DNA of 64,000 nt from Thamnidium elegans (lineage: Eukaryota; Mucoromycota; Mucoromycetes; Mucorales; Mucoraceae): the NCBI GenBank assembly GCA_025201345.1, contig JAIXMG010000013.1, positions 682,001 to 746,000 on the forward strand, read 5' to 3'. Position 1 is the first letter of the stretch, and the number at the start of each line of letters is the position of its first letter. The translations under genes were made by a program, and so were the position numbers. Under the pieces are notes generated by a model. It searched no databases. It worked only from the letters and a program-made list of their open reading frames with translations, and was not told the DNA's origin. Positions 9,484-24,411 of the stretch are shown in pieces.

Positions 9484-12400
9484 TTACATTACAAATAAGA
9501 AACGTAAATCATCAATTGTTAATTTATCTAGAGCGTTTTCCATTTTACCTGTTTTATATAAATATTAATATCTTGTACCTTTTTTTTTTTTTTTTTTTTG
9601 TATATGTTTTTTTTTACCAACTGTACTGTTAGCTAATGCAGTCTTTTTTTCTTGAAGTTGTACAATTCTACTCTCAATACTGTTTTCAATAATTAGTCTA
9701 GTGATGCGAATAGGTCGGTGTTGACCAAGTCGATGAATTCGATCCATAGCCTATTATTAATTATTTAGTAAATTAAATTTTTTTTGATCTTCCGATTTGT
9801 AATAATCATTTACTTGTACTAATAAAAAAGAAGGGTTATAAAAGTAAGTTTATGGGTAAATAACTTTTTATAAAAATTTAAAACTTACATTCAGCCGCCT
9901 ACATAAATGGTTCAAATAAAGAAAAAATAGATCGGTTAATATATTTAACCCTTTTTTTTAAAAAAAAAAAACTTACGGGGTTCCACCAAGGATCACTAAA
10001 AAAGAAGGGAATCAAAAAAAATGTACATTATAAATAGGTTCATTTATGTACTTACCAAATAAAGACTCTGCTAGCTTCAGTCAGGTTTAATGCTACACCG
10101 CCTGCTTTTAAACTAATAAGAAAAACAGTAACTGTTGGTTTGGTAGAGAAACTATATATATATATTTTAGTATTTTTCGTTTTGTTTTTTTTAAAAAAAA
10201 AGAAATACTTTACTGTTGAATTGCAGCGTCTCTTTGAGTAGGAGACATGGTACCATCAAGTCGAATACATTCAAACCCTGCACGAGATAATCTCCAGTAT
10301 ACCAAATCAAGGAAACTGACAAATTGAGAGAACACAATACTATATATTTTTTTATCGTGTTACTTTTTTTCTTTTTTCTTTTTTTACGTAAAAGTTACAC
10401 TCTCTTTTTTCTTTTTTTCTTACCTTTTGATAGTTTTATCTTCACGACGTAAATTTGAGAGTTCTTCAACTAGGGCTTCAATCTTTGTAGAACTTCTCCA
10501 ATTATCCATATTGATACGATTGACAATACTAGACTTTGTATAATTGGCATTGGATCCTGTGCCTGCATCAAGAGAGGGTTGAGATAAGTCAATGTTAAAT
10601 TCAGCGTAGCAACTAGGACAGCGAGGCTTATTTCCAATAGAGTCATCAAAGCTATCATAGTATTTAACACAGCACTATTTTTTTAAAGAATATATATATA
10701 TATATTAGGTTATATTGTATAGGGGAAAGGGCGTATGAAAAATACCTCTCTACAGAATACATGCTTACAGATGGCAGTAATGGGATCCTAAAAGGAAAAA
10801 AAAAATTAACATGCGTTACCGTCAGAAATATCGCGTGTTAACAAACCTCTGATAAGTCGTTACAAAGCATACACATCAATTGCCTGTTATCAGTTGATTT
10901 TTTAGTAACGAGATCGGGATGATCGGCTAAAAGATATATGTGTGTAAGTCTTTTTTTTTTTCTTCAACCCAAAAAAAAATGCATAAACTTACCGCATTGT
11001 CTCATTTTCATTAGTAATTCAAAGATATTTGCATAATTATTTAATACAGAGTCGTCTTCAACATAGGTAGTAAAAGTACGAGAGACATCAGAGTACAAAG
11101 AGTTGTAAACATCTTCTTCTTCTTCACTAAAGACATCACGACGTACAATGACAGTACGAGGAGGTAAGCCGAGGTCATCCGCACATTCAATTTTAGTTCT
11201 TCTTAACATGATTCTATCCAACAACATACGAAGTTTCTTTAAAGCGATTCTACCGTCACCGGTATAGCCGTGGGTTTGGATAGGTTTTAAGACTTCGTTA
11301 TTCCACCAGCAGGCATGACTAATAGAGGGTGTCATGTTTTAGTACATATATAGTCATATATATATGGGTATTTTTTTTTTTTTTTACCTCATAGGTGTAT
11401 GATGACATGAATCACATTCTTTCTTGTTTGAGAACTTCCAACTTAATTCTTTACACGGACAAAGTTTACAATAATAATATGCAAATGGATCTACCAAAAG
11501 TACTTATTAGCCGTGATATATGTAAACTTGTACATCATTTCATACCTGCTCGCATAAAACGAATTAAAGAATAAAGCTCACCGACTCGATTTTGTAATGG
11601 AGTACCAGTAAGAGACCATTTATATTTACCATTCAAATTGAACTACAAAAAGGAATTGGTATGTGTATTAAAAAAAAAAAAAAAAAAAAAAAACTTACAG
11701 CTGCTCTGGCAGTGTTACTAGATCTATCTTTAATGTTATGTGCTTCATCAAGAATGATACGGTGCCATTTTATTCTATGCAAGATGGATTTCTCCTTGAC
11801 GATCATGTACTCACCATCCTCATCTTTTCTTTTCAATCCTTGTTCTTGACGTCTAAAAGCGGTTTCAATAACAGAATCTAAAATATGTTGTTAGTAAAAG
11901 TGATGATGATAATGTGTGTGTGTAATTTACATGTGGTCAAGACAACATCATATTTTTTTATCTCATTCACATCTTTTGACCTAACAGGGCCGTGAAAAAC
12001 ATAAACAGACAGTGCATTGTTTGTATGTTTCGAAATTTCATTTCTCCATTGAATGATAGCGACCTATTTTAAAGTGAGTGGCAATGTTAAAAAGAGTTTT
12101 TTTTTTTGTGGTACTTACGGTAGGTGCAACAACAAGGTTTGGTTTCTTTTTATCACTTAAAAGTAAGGCAATGGTTTGAATTGTTTTGCCCATACCCATT
12201 TCATCCTATAAATATATGTAATTAGTATATTACGGCGCAGTAAAATATTTGAAAACTTGGAGATAACATTACAGCTAAAATACCACCATTAAACTATAAT
12301 ACGAAAAAGAGAAAAAAAAATGAATACAATGATAAATATAAATTGGTATAAAACTTACAGATGCCATAGCCTCTTGTTGAATCATCCAACCAACACCATA

Positions 12401-12592
12401 TCTTTGGAAAGGTAATAAGGTTAAAGACAATTCCTCAGGTTGCTCAATAGGTTGAACAACAGGAGCCTCTATCTCTTCAATATCTTTCCAAATGGTAGCT
12501 AATTCAGGGCGTTGAGCTATAATCTTGGCTTCTGTATTTTTGTACTACGCACGAAAAAAAAAACACGTAAATAAAATAATTTGAAGACACGC

Positions 12593-12626
<34 letters not shown>

Positions 12627-13088
12627 GTTTTCTATTCTAGGGAGTCTCCTACGTCTTCCGCGTACAGGCTCAGGCTCAGGCTCAGAATCATCTTCGGTGT
12701 CACTGACAGTAATATCTGGAAGAGGAGAAGGTTCGTCTGCTTCTACAGTAAGTTGGTCTACTTCTTCTGTAAGTTCTTCTACTTCTTCTGTAAGCTCGTC
12801 TACTTCTGTAAGCTCGTCTACTTCTTCTTCCTCCGGTTTAACGTCAGCAGATAACTCCGGAGCTGCAGAAGAAGTTGCTGCGCAAAGGGTAGAAGTTGAA
12901 GTTTGACGTTCAGTAGTTGATAAAGCGGACTGACGACGTTTTGAAAACCGGGTACGAGGTAAGGTAACTGGTTCTTGAAAGTCATTGTCTTGATCGTCAT
13001 TGCCTGTCATTACCGCAGTTTCAACCACCATGTCGTTTTCTAACTTGGCTTTCTTTAAAAGTCTGTTGGAAGAGCGAGTATTTACCAT
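9484..13088 (-). CDS. RAD16: Rad16-type SNF2/RING DNA-dependent ATPase of global-genome nucleotide excision repair
   Basis: With Rad7 this SNF2 translocase and RING protein promotes repair of non-transcribed DNA. Nineteen exons, high to low: 12627-13088, 12359-12544, 12273-12293, 12119-12205, 11931-12063, 11699-11877, 11546-11642, 11388-11490, 10993-11318, 10847-10926, 10746-10787, 10424-10674, 10214-10339, 10056-10151, 9977-9995, 9889-9898, 9814-9818, 9618-9750, 9484-9548; 806 residues (yeast 790). Order: acidic N-terminus; Walker [33 protein letters not shown]; a Cys cluster [35 protein letters not shown] with RCPSC; helicase C with [21 protein letters not shown] and [21 protein letters not shown]-terminal [12 protein letters not shown]. 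Every junction keeps phase. Exons of 5, 10, 19 and 21 nt are unusual. Confidence 0.95.
9814..9818 (-). other. RAD16: 5-nt microexon of RAD16
   Basis: The minus strand reads attag|TACAA|gtaaatg. It joins the 10-nt exon GCGGCTGAAT (9889-9898) to GCTATGGATCG (exon from 9750), giving [15 protein letters not shown]. Skipping it would shift the frame in the middle of helicase motif VI. Introns on either side are 63 and 70 nt. Confidence 0.8.
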
Positions 13089-13307
13089 GTTTTAATATAA
13101 AGCGTCCTTTATTGATACTAAGAAAATAAAAAAAGGGGGGGAAGGTGGGATTTTTTTTTTATTATAAAAAATAAAAAAAAAGAGAAAAAAAAAGGAGATA
13201 AAAAAGTTTTAAAAAAAAAAAGAAAAAAAAAGGTGTCAAATACGACTGACGCACTATTGACAGACAAGAAGATTGGACAAATAAGACTGTTTATTTCATT
13301 TTATTTT

Positions 13308-14311
13308 TTATTTGGAGAGTACCCACTTGCCAATCATTTCCTTCATCAAATTACAAGCTCTCTTTTCATCTTGATCCCAAGTAATATCGTTATCAGATTC
13401 AATTTCTTGTACAACGGAACGAATAATGCGTCTTGAATTATTACTGTATTCAATACCATTGACAGTCATTTCCTCTACCAAGTTTAACATACCGTATACA
13501 TCTCTCCAGGTCTCCCAGCGTAACAATAACATGGCATCGTATACCTTTGTAGTGCAGCCAAATATATAACTTTCGACACTCTTTGCTTTAGCTAATTCAA
13601 ATACAGTGATTGCTAAATAAGGATCTAATTGTGAAGCATGTTCGATTGCCTTTGTAATTAATTTTGGATAATAAGATGGGTATTCCTTTTGATCGATTTC
13701 TTTTGTAATAGATTCTAATAAGTCTAGTGAGTTTGTGGTTTCTACAATTTGGTTCAAGTGAAGTAATTCCTTTTCTTTTAACTTTATACGATCGTCTTGA
13801 GCGATATGACTCATATCCCAATTGTTTGTTCTTTCATCGTCTTCTTCGTCGTTTCTTCTTATTTTGTGAACTGTCTTACCGTAGATAGGTGCCATCATAC
13901 TTCTAGGTAAAGGCGCCTTTTCCTTATAGAGTTGGCGGTTATGAACAACTAAATCTAATAGTTTCTTTTCAATCACTGATTCGGTTTCCTTCGTTTTATG
14001 ACTGGTGGGTTTAGGTAAGGTCATGCTGGGTTTACGATCAAATAAGGTATCTAATAATTCTCGAAAGTCTCGGGTGTCAGTGACAGTTCGGCTGGATCGA
14101 GATTTAACACTGTTGTTGCTTTCAACTGCTTCTACTTCGGGTATTTCCCAGAAATTTGGCTTGCTGTCATCGGTAGTGTAGTATTTAGGTGAGGCTCTTT
14201 TTAACACTAAGAATTATTAAGTATGTATAATTTATACTTGATATAGATATACTAACCTCTCAAGTTACTACTTTTGATAAATAAATTTGGTCGAAGTGTA
14301 CGAGATAACAT
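13308..14311 (-). CDS. Mtf2-like mitochondrial protein
   Basis: Two exons, 14257-14311 and 13308-14206, 317 residues. The N-terminus MLSRTLRPNLFIKSSNLRVL is Arg/Ser-rich without acids, a typical mitochondrial presequence. The C-terminal ~110 residues (ITVFELAKAKSVESYIFGCT, then VYDAMLLLRWETWRDVYGML and EEMTVNGIEYSNNSRRIIR) resemble the fungal Mtf2-like C-terminal domain; yeast Mtf2/Nam1 acts in mitochondrial transcript processing and translation. The family call rests on my recognition of this pattern and has moderate certainty. A charged central region, KIRRNDEEDDERTNNWDMSH, precedes it. It lies 219 bp beyond the RAD16 start, same strand. Confidence 0.8.
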
Positions 14312-14400
14312 GTTTTTATGTAAAGCAATAATTATAAAAAAAAAAAAAAAGAAAAGAGAAAAAAGAAAAGGGGGGGGGTATTGATCGGGGGGCATAAACG

Positions 14401-14435
<35 letters not shown>

Positions 14436-14449
14436 ACACAAAAAGTGTT

Positions 14450-15618
14450 TTATCTTCCCGCCATTAATGAAAGATGTCTCGATGTTTCTAATGCATAAAG
14501 AATAGCAGAAGCAGTCGGACGTAGTTCAGGATCGTAACTTAAACCTTGCTGTATTATTTCAAACATTACCAAGTGCCTTGGATCAATTCCATCCTTGTTT
14601 ATAATCACAGTTTTGGTTTTGTGGTCAATGGTATGTAGTTTTCTTTGGTTGTGACCAAATTTTTGTGCTAGACCAAGCATAATAAGTGTTGCTGCAAACA
14701 CGTCTGCGGGTTTTTTGTACATATTATTCATATTTTTTGCCTCTAAAAAAGAGAGAGTTATATATACATGCGATGATGAATAAATATGTTATTACCCGGG
14801 CATTTAAGAAGCTTTGTGTTGACCATCCATGGTTTATTTCGATTTACAATGGTATCTTGCAAGTCTAGACAGGATTGATAACTATTAAAGTACAGCATAC
14901 CAATTGCATCCACTTGTAATCCTTCCGGAGTAATATCCACTAGCCCAATGTTCTTCAAGTGTGCATCTTTTACCATTGAAAATAATGAAATACACATTTG
15001 TAACAAATACAATGGTTCCAAATATTCCTCTTCAAAAAAAAAAGGGGGGGGGGAGAGGGGATTAAAATACACTGCCATAAAAAGTCTTTTTTTTTTTTTA
15101 TATATATACCATTTCTTCTTTTATTTAGCATGTATTGACCAAGGTTACCACCACAATACAACCTTCGTACCAGAAATAAGGCAGGATCCTTGGGAGGAGT
15201 TTGAATGAAATCAACGATATCTAATACATGTGCTCGAAAAACACCAACATAATGGGCCATAGACCGACAACCGTACAGTCTGTTATGCATTTTGTATCCG
15301 TAAATGTACTGAGCTTGATGGTAGTTGACATCGCCGAAAGCAATTATACATTCACAAGATATCTGGAGGTTGGTGTAGGTGCCGGTAAATGTCACTTCTC
15401 TACTGTTTAATCCCTTGACATCTCTAAATGGTTCTGGGTTTAAGACCAAGCATTCGGTGTTTATCTTTTGTAGAAATATTGCTTTCGGTTCTCCAGTATA
15501 AACACCTTCGGGACTGAACTCTTCATCTGAATAATTTGTGGGGGGGGGTTGTGTATTGGCTTATTAAAAACTTGTGCCTTTTTTTTTATCTTTTTTTTTT
15601 TTTTTTACCTGTAGTCAT
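14450..15618 (-). CDS. Protein-kinase-fold protein, probable pseudokinase
   Basis: Four exons: 15609-15618 (10 nt, MTT plus one base), 15110-15526, 14796-15029, 14450-14742; 317 residues. The second half has the order of a kinase C-lobe: a hinge-like ALFLVRRLYCGGNLGQYML, a catalytic-loop-like KDAHLKNIGLVDITPEGL, then KPADVFAATLIMLGLAQKF and LSYDPELRPTASAILYAL (compare the DVWSLG and DPxxRPTA elements of kinases). The HRD aspartate and a DFG are not recognisable, and I see no clear Gly-rich loop or VAIK lysine, so it is probably catalytically dead or very divergent. This is an inference from motif order. Partner and pathway unknown. It is divergent from ZUO1, with 175 bp between start codons. 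Confidence 0.75.
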
Positions 15619-15793
15619 TTTCGTTTTCTTTGTTAAAGCAAAAAAAAAAAAGGTACATACTCCGAAAGTTCTTTCTATTTTTTTTTAAAAAAAAAGTGGC
15701 TTATTCGCTGTAGTTTTTTTTTAAAAAAAAAGAAAAAAAATTTGTCCTTGTAAATTTCTCATCTTTTTTTGTAATAGTTAAATTTTATACAAC

Positions 15794-17138
15794 ATGTCTT
15801 TGACTCTTGACTTTTTGCTTCCTCCCCCTCCTGCTTCTTACAAGTCTGAAGAACCCGTTGTTAGCGGTGCTTTGAGCGGTAAAGAATTCATGCCCGTTTT
15901 CGATTGAAAATAGAAAAAAAAAAAACTTATATATTTTTATAGCTACTGTCGATCGTCTTATTGAACCCGTCGGTCGTCATTTCCTTGCTCATGCTCGTAG
16001 AAAGAACCACAACCGTACTTTCTCCGAAGATGAACTTCATCAAGCTCAAGAGAAGGCCAGTCAAGTTGTTGAGGAAGAAACTGTTGAATTTGAGTATGAA
16101 AATGTTGACATTACCGCGGTCAACCAAGATCCTACTCAATGGAAGACCCAAGATAACTATGCCGTTCTTGGTTTAACCAACCTCCGTTACAAGGCTACTG
16201 AAGATCAAATCAAGAAGGCTCATCGTCGTATGGTCCTCTTGCACCATCCCGATAAGAAGGCCGATAAGAACGATGATGCTTTCTTCAAGTGTATTGCCAA
16301 GGCCTTTGATACATTGATGAACCCTGTCACCCGTCGTCAATACGATTCTGTTGATTTCGGTATGGCTTGGTTAGAAGAAGATGCACCTACAGCCAAGTCT
16401 GAAGGTGATTTCTTCGAGTTGTGGGCTCCTGTATTTGAACGTGAAGGTCGTTTCTCTAACAAGCAACCTGTTCCTTCTCTCGGTGATGTCAACACCCCCA
16501 AGGAAGATGTTGAGGCATTCTACGATTTCTTTTACAACATGGATTCTTGGAGAACTTTCGAGTGGTTGGATAAGGAAGGTGCTGAGGGATCTGATAACCG
16601 TGACGATAAGCGTTATCAAGAAAAGAAGAACCGTGCTCAACGTGCTCAACTCAAGAAGGAAGATAATGCTCGTCTCCGTACCCTTGTTGATACTTGTTTA
16701 AGTGTTGATCCTCGTATTGCTCTTTTCAAGGCTGCTGAAAAGAAGAAGAGAAACGCCAAGAAGGATGCTAAGGCTGCTGCTGATGCTGCTGCTGCCGAAG
16801 CTGCTGCTAAGAAGGCCGAAGAAGATAAGATTGCTGCTGAAAAGGCAGAGGCTGAAGCCAAGAGCGCCAAGGAAGATTCAAAGAAGGCCAAGGAGATGGC
16901 TAAGCGTGCTATCAAGAAGGAGAAGAAGACTATCAAGGCTATTGTTAAGGATAACAACTACGGTTTAGGTAACGAAGCCGCTGCTGCTACCCCCGCTCAA
17001 ATTGATTCTCAATTATTCAAGCTTGATGATATCCTTGCCAAGAACAAGACTGCTGAAGCTCTTGAAGCTCTTCGTGTTTCTCTTGAAAAGGCTGTTGCTG
17101 ATAAGAACATTGCTGAAGTTTTCAACAATGCTCTTTAA
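15794..17138 (+). CDS. ZUO1: Zuotin, ribosome-associated J-protein
   Basis: Hsp40 partner of Ssz1 in the ribosome-associated complex, stimulating Ssb Hsp70 at the tunnel exit. Two exons, 15794-15878 and 15943-17138, 426 residues (yeast 433). Seen: N-terminal MSLTLDFLLPPPP; ribosome-associated segment GRHFLAHARRKNHNRTFSED; J domain from about residue 100 (NYAVLGLTNLRYKATEDQI) with the HPD tripeptide near residue 129 and AFDTLMNPVTRRQYDS; then the zuotin homology region WRTFEWLDKE and the long Lys/Ala/Glu-rich helical middle domain with rRNA-binding character; a helical C-terminus. No SANT domains, as in fungi other than the metazoan DNAJC2 form. Confidence 0.95.
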
Positions 17139-17207
17139 GTAATACAATAAAATATATTTTTTTTAAAGGTCCTTTATTTACAATGTTTTTTCTTTCTTTC
17201 TTTTTTT

Positions 17208-18192
17208 TTAACGTCCTTGTTCAATATCTGAATCTTGATCATCCAAAAAGCTTTCATCTAAGCCTCTGTCACGATCCAAACTAGTAAATTCAAGTGATTC
17301 ACGTCCATCAGGTATATCATCGAAATCAATTCTTGTAGACCTTGCATTTAATGAATATTGATTTCTGCAGGAAAAAAAAGTGCATTAGTAAAAAAAAAAA
17401 AAAAAAATCAGGCTACTATTATTGTAATATACTTACTTGCGAAGCATCATAAACAATCGAAACAATTGAAATCCATTACGAATGACTAGCAAGATGGAAT
17501 CAAAGATAGCTTCATTTGTTTCTCCAACTGAACATCCAGTAGTTAATACAATTAATGTAACAGCACATAACCCAACTAAGATAATGTCAACTATATTCCA
17601 AACTGATTTCCAGTATCCCTTTTTTTGAATTAATGTTAAATATGTTTGTGTTACTTGTATTTTAGGTAGATTTACTTTACTCTGCCAAGAGCTAACAATC
17701 TTGTGGTTACTTCAATTATCATTGCAACATTAATTATTGCTTCTATAACAATAAATAATACTGAAGGGCTATAGAATAAGTGTGTTAATTGACTTTCTTT
17801 TTCTTTTTTTGTTAAAGAAAAAAACGTTACCAGGTTTCTCTTAGAGACTTTTTTTTTTTTTTTTTTTTTTTTTACATGTAAATAAGAGTTAGCAAAAAGT
17901 TAATAAAAAGAAAATAGCAACAGTCTAAACGGTTACCATGACAATTGTAATAAAACTAAGTATTGCTAATCCTAAATAAAGTCCAATATAAAACTTTGAA
18001 TACATGAATCGATTTGCCATGCCTTTCACCATCTCAGATTTGGTTAATCCATGTTGCGTCCTCAATAAAATAAATCCATGAATACAAAAGAAAGTTATTC
18101 TTTTTATTATTTAAATAATACCTCGTTTGTTGCAATGAGTCGTCTTCTGATGCAAGCATGTGCATCCTATCATCGTATTCGTCTAAAGGCAT
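17208..18192 (-). CDS. Small four-TM voltage-sensor-like membrane protein
   Basis: Six exons: 18122-18192, 17937-18060, 17831-17847 (17 nt), 17681-17768, 17437-17618, 17208-17364; 212 residues. Four hydrophobic helices: FYIGLYLGLAILSFITIVM, VLFIVIEAIINVAMIIEV, VWNIVDIILVGLCAVTLIV, and a last amphipathic one with regularly placed basics, VIRNGFQLFRLFMMLRKN. This is the S1-S4 layout of the ion-channel voltage-sensor domain with no pore after it. I recognise similar fungal proteins with an xTCPS motif after helix 1 (here RETCPSVLFIV), but no named family. The cytosolic tail is acidic (SFLDDQDSDIEQ). Could be a proton or cation permease regulator; function is inferred only. The 17-nt exon supplies SLRETC and is required for frame. 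Confidence 0.8.
17831..17847 (-). other. 17-nt microexon of the voltage-sensor-like gene
   Basis: Minus strand: a run of A then aag|TCTCTAAGAGAAACCTG|gtaacg. It joins ...ITIVM to the PSVLF exon as SLRET plus two bases of Cys. Without it the downstream exon reads into a stop. Its acceptor follows a long A tract and lacks a pyrimidine tract. Confidence 0.75.
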
Positions 18193-18676
18193 ATTTTTTA
18201 AATTATAAAAAAGTAAAAAAAAAAAAAAAAGTAACTTTTCGGGTTATCAAGTTTTTGCCCTTTGAAAGATACACGCACCGCCAGGTTTCTGGCGGCCACA
18301 AAAAAAAAATACCTGATTTTATTGGGGATAATAATAAAGATTTACCAACAAGTATATGAAGCAAACATTTTAACAAGGTTTTTATTTTACAATGAGCTCT
18401 TTTTTGGGCAATGTCATGCTCCCATGTTTTAATTCATGTGTTCTTTTTTATCATTTGTAATACATATATAAAAATCCTGCGGAATTCTTTTACGAAAACT
18501 ATGAGATTGAATGGTACCTCACTGAGATTAATTACAAGTGAAAAGTCGCAAATTTAATTATTATTTTTTTAAAAAAAAAAAACCTATTTTTAAGCGTTAC
18601 ACCATTATTCCAAAATAAAGATAGAGAGAAGAAAAAGAAAGATACGCCTTTTTCCTTTTTTATTTTTCTTGAAAGA

Positions 18677-22228
<3,552 letters not shown>

Positions 22229-22514
22229 TTAAATTAAAAAGAGACGCTGGATTTTCGTTTTTTTTTTTTTTTTTACCCAAAATAAAACTTATTGTTACTT
22301 TTTCAACTTCGTTTATAAAGACCACACGCATTACATTTGTCTTCAAATATGACGAAGCGTACGTGATTTAACGTCATCATAGTTAATTATCTCGAAAAGA
22401 AATTTTAAAAAATAACTATGCTTTAATAGTTACTAAATAATGATAATAATACGAACTACTATGAATGTACTAGGTATTTTAAATTAACGATTTTTTTTTT
22501 GTGCTTATTAAAAA
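22229..22514. other. Convergent 3' flanks (DPP and P450)
   Basis: 286 bp between the two stop codons, AT-rich, with a T15 tract near 22260. Nothing else seen. Confidence 0.6.
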
Positions 22515-24411
22515 TTAAACACGTTCAGTGAACTTGACTTTATATGGAAGAGGCCAGATGGTAAGACCAGCGTTTTTAGCACCTACAATATCAGGCATAC
22601 CTTCAGATGTAGGCTCTACAAAACATCTAGAGAATATTTGAATAAATGCAGAGAAGATCTCTACTTCGGCTAAATAAATAGCAGGACAAATTCGTCTAAT
22701 TTTTTTTGATAACTGTGTAAGTTAACTCTTCTTTAAAAAAAAAAAAAAAAAAAGCATTGTATTACCTTCCCCACCCAAAGTTGAAATGATCACGATCTTC
22801 AAGTTTACCGTTAGCAGATGCTTGCATGGTCTTCAAGTTATTAATAAATCTTTCAGGCATAAATTTTTCTGGTTCAGGATAAAGTTTAGATTGCTTGTGC
22901 ATACTATCCATATTTGAAATGATGGTAGCTCCTTTAGGAATAATATACCCATCGATATCAACTAATATATATATATATATTAGTAATGAAGAATTGGAGA
23001 GGTTCTAGTAAAAAGTGTTTATGAAACTTACGGTCGTTGTGAGTAGTATGAGGCAAACCAAATGGTGTTGTAGGTCGGAATCTCATACATTCTTTAATAA
23101 CAGAAACACAGTAAGGTAATTGAGTTCTTTCAGTGAATACGGGAGTACGACCGTTTAATCTGATAAATTCGTCAATTTCAGCAGAGACAGCCTTTTGAAC
23201 TTCGGGGTGATGGCACATAATTGCAATGTTCCATGATAAAGTGACTGAGACAGTGTCTGTACCAGCAGCAATAAAATCAGCTGTACGGAAAAAAGAAAAA
23301 AGATTAGTAAAAAAAAAAAAAATACATTGTGTACTACTTTAAAAAAAAAATTTGCCTTACACATGAGTACAAGTTTTTCCTCATCAGTAAAATGGAAACC
23401 ATTTTCAACAAGAGATTTGATAACGTTGGGACCATCACGAGTAGCAGCGTCCTTAATTAATTTGATATAGATTGGATCACGCTCGTGTTTCAAATAATAT
23501 CTTTGTTTAGCTTGTGTACCAGCCATATAATCAAAGATGGAGATGACAGGAAGGAAGTTGGGTAAATCGTTTTCTAGTCCACCAAATTTCATACCAGTTT
23601 CAATCATGGTGGCAATTCTATAAAATTCGGGATCTTGTACAGAGTCAAATCTTTTACCAAAGGCGGCTGTAAGAATAACATTCATAGAGTTTAATTCCAA
23701 AAACTTGAAGGGGTTGACTTCACTTTCGTCCTTGGTAGATTGCATAAGCCTGCTTACTAAATCTTTAGATTCTTTATGAATGGAGTCCATGTATTTTTCG
23801 ATTTGTTTGGGCGCCAAGACAGATAATACTAAATAATAATTAGGTTTAATTTACAATTTTTGTCGGCGGTTTGCATTTGTATATATAATTTACCTGCTGC
23901 TCTGCCTTGCTTCCATCCAGCAGTCGGTTGAGCAAATACAACACCTCTAAATTAAATTAAATATTAGATACATAAAAAAAAAAAAAAAAAAAAAAAAAAC
24001 TTACTTTCCACCCATACTATACTGATCATAACCGTAAGTACTATGAGGACGATAAGAAGCTTCAACACCGTTGGAAACAAAGATCTTATGAGCGATCTCA
24101 GGGTCATCTACCATAATCCAAGTATGAACACCCATCTTAAGTTTAATGAGAGGACCTAATTCTTTATGCCATTCAGATACTTTTCTTCCGGGTAAATCTC
24201 CTAATGATAAGATATGACCAACATAGGGATAACTTGAACCGGGAACCGGGATTTCCTTGTATCCTTGTTTGTTTTTTTTATTAGATGTCAATAAACGGTA
24301 AGATGCAAAAAGAATAGTAGTGGCTGCAGCAATACTAACGATTGGCATCACTTCTTTTTTGTCAATTTTGGGGAATGAAAAAGACTCGAGTAGTTCTAAG
24401 GCTCTGTCCAT
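22515..24411 (-). CDS. Cytochrome P450 monooxygenase
   Basis: Membrane-anchored heme-thiolate monooxygenase. Six exons: 24005-24411, 23894-23946, 23361-23828, 23032-23280, 22766-22961, 22515-22695; 517 residues, the standard P450 length. Seen: N-terminal anchor IVSIAAATTILFASYRLL; proline hinge IPVPGSSYPYVGHI; I-helix oxygen-activation motif DFIAAGTDT; K-helix ExxR in IKECMRFRP; PERF-like MPERFINN; heme loop HFNFGWGRRICPA with the axial Cys. All key residues are present, so it should be active. Substrate and CYP family cannot be read from the sequence; it lies alone, without other secondary-metabolism genes. The heme-loop Arg codon is split by an intron. Confidence 0.96.

Noticed and set aside
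12697..12906. Plus-strand Ser/Val-rich frame
   Set aside because: Antisense of the acidic RAD16 N-terminus; repetitive Glu codons read backwards give Ser.
16371..16968. Several overlapping frames on both strands within ZUO1
   Set aside because: Shadows of the Lys/Ala/Glu-rich ZUO1 coding region.
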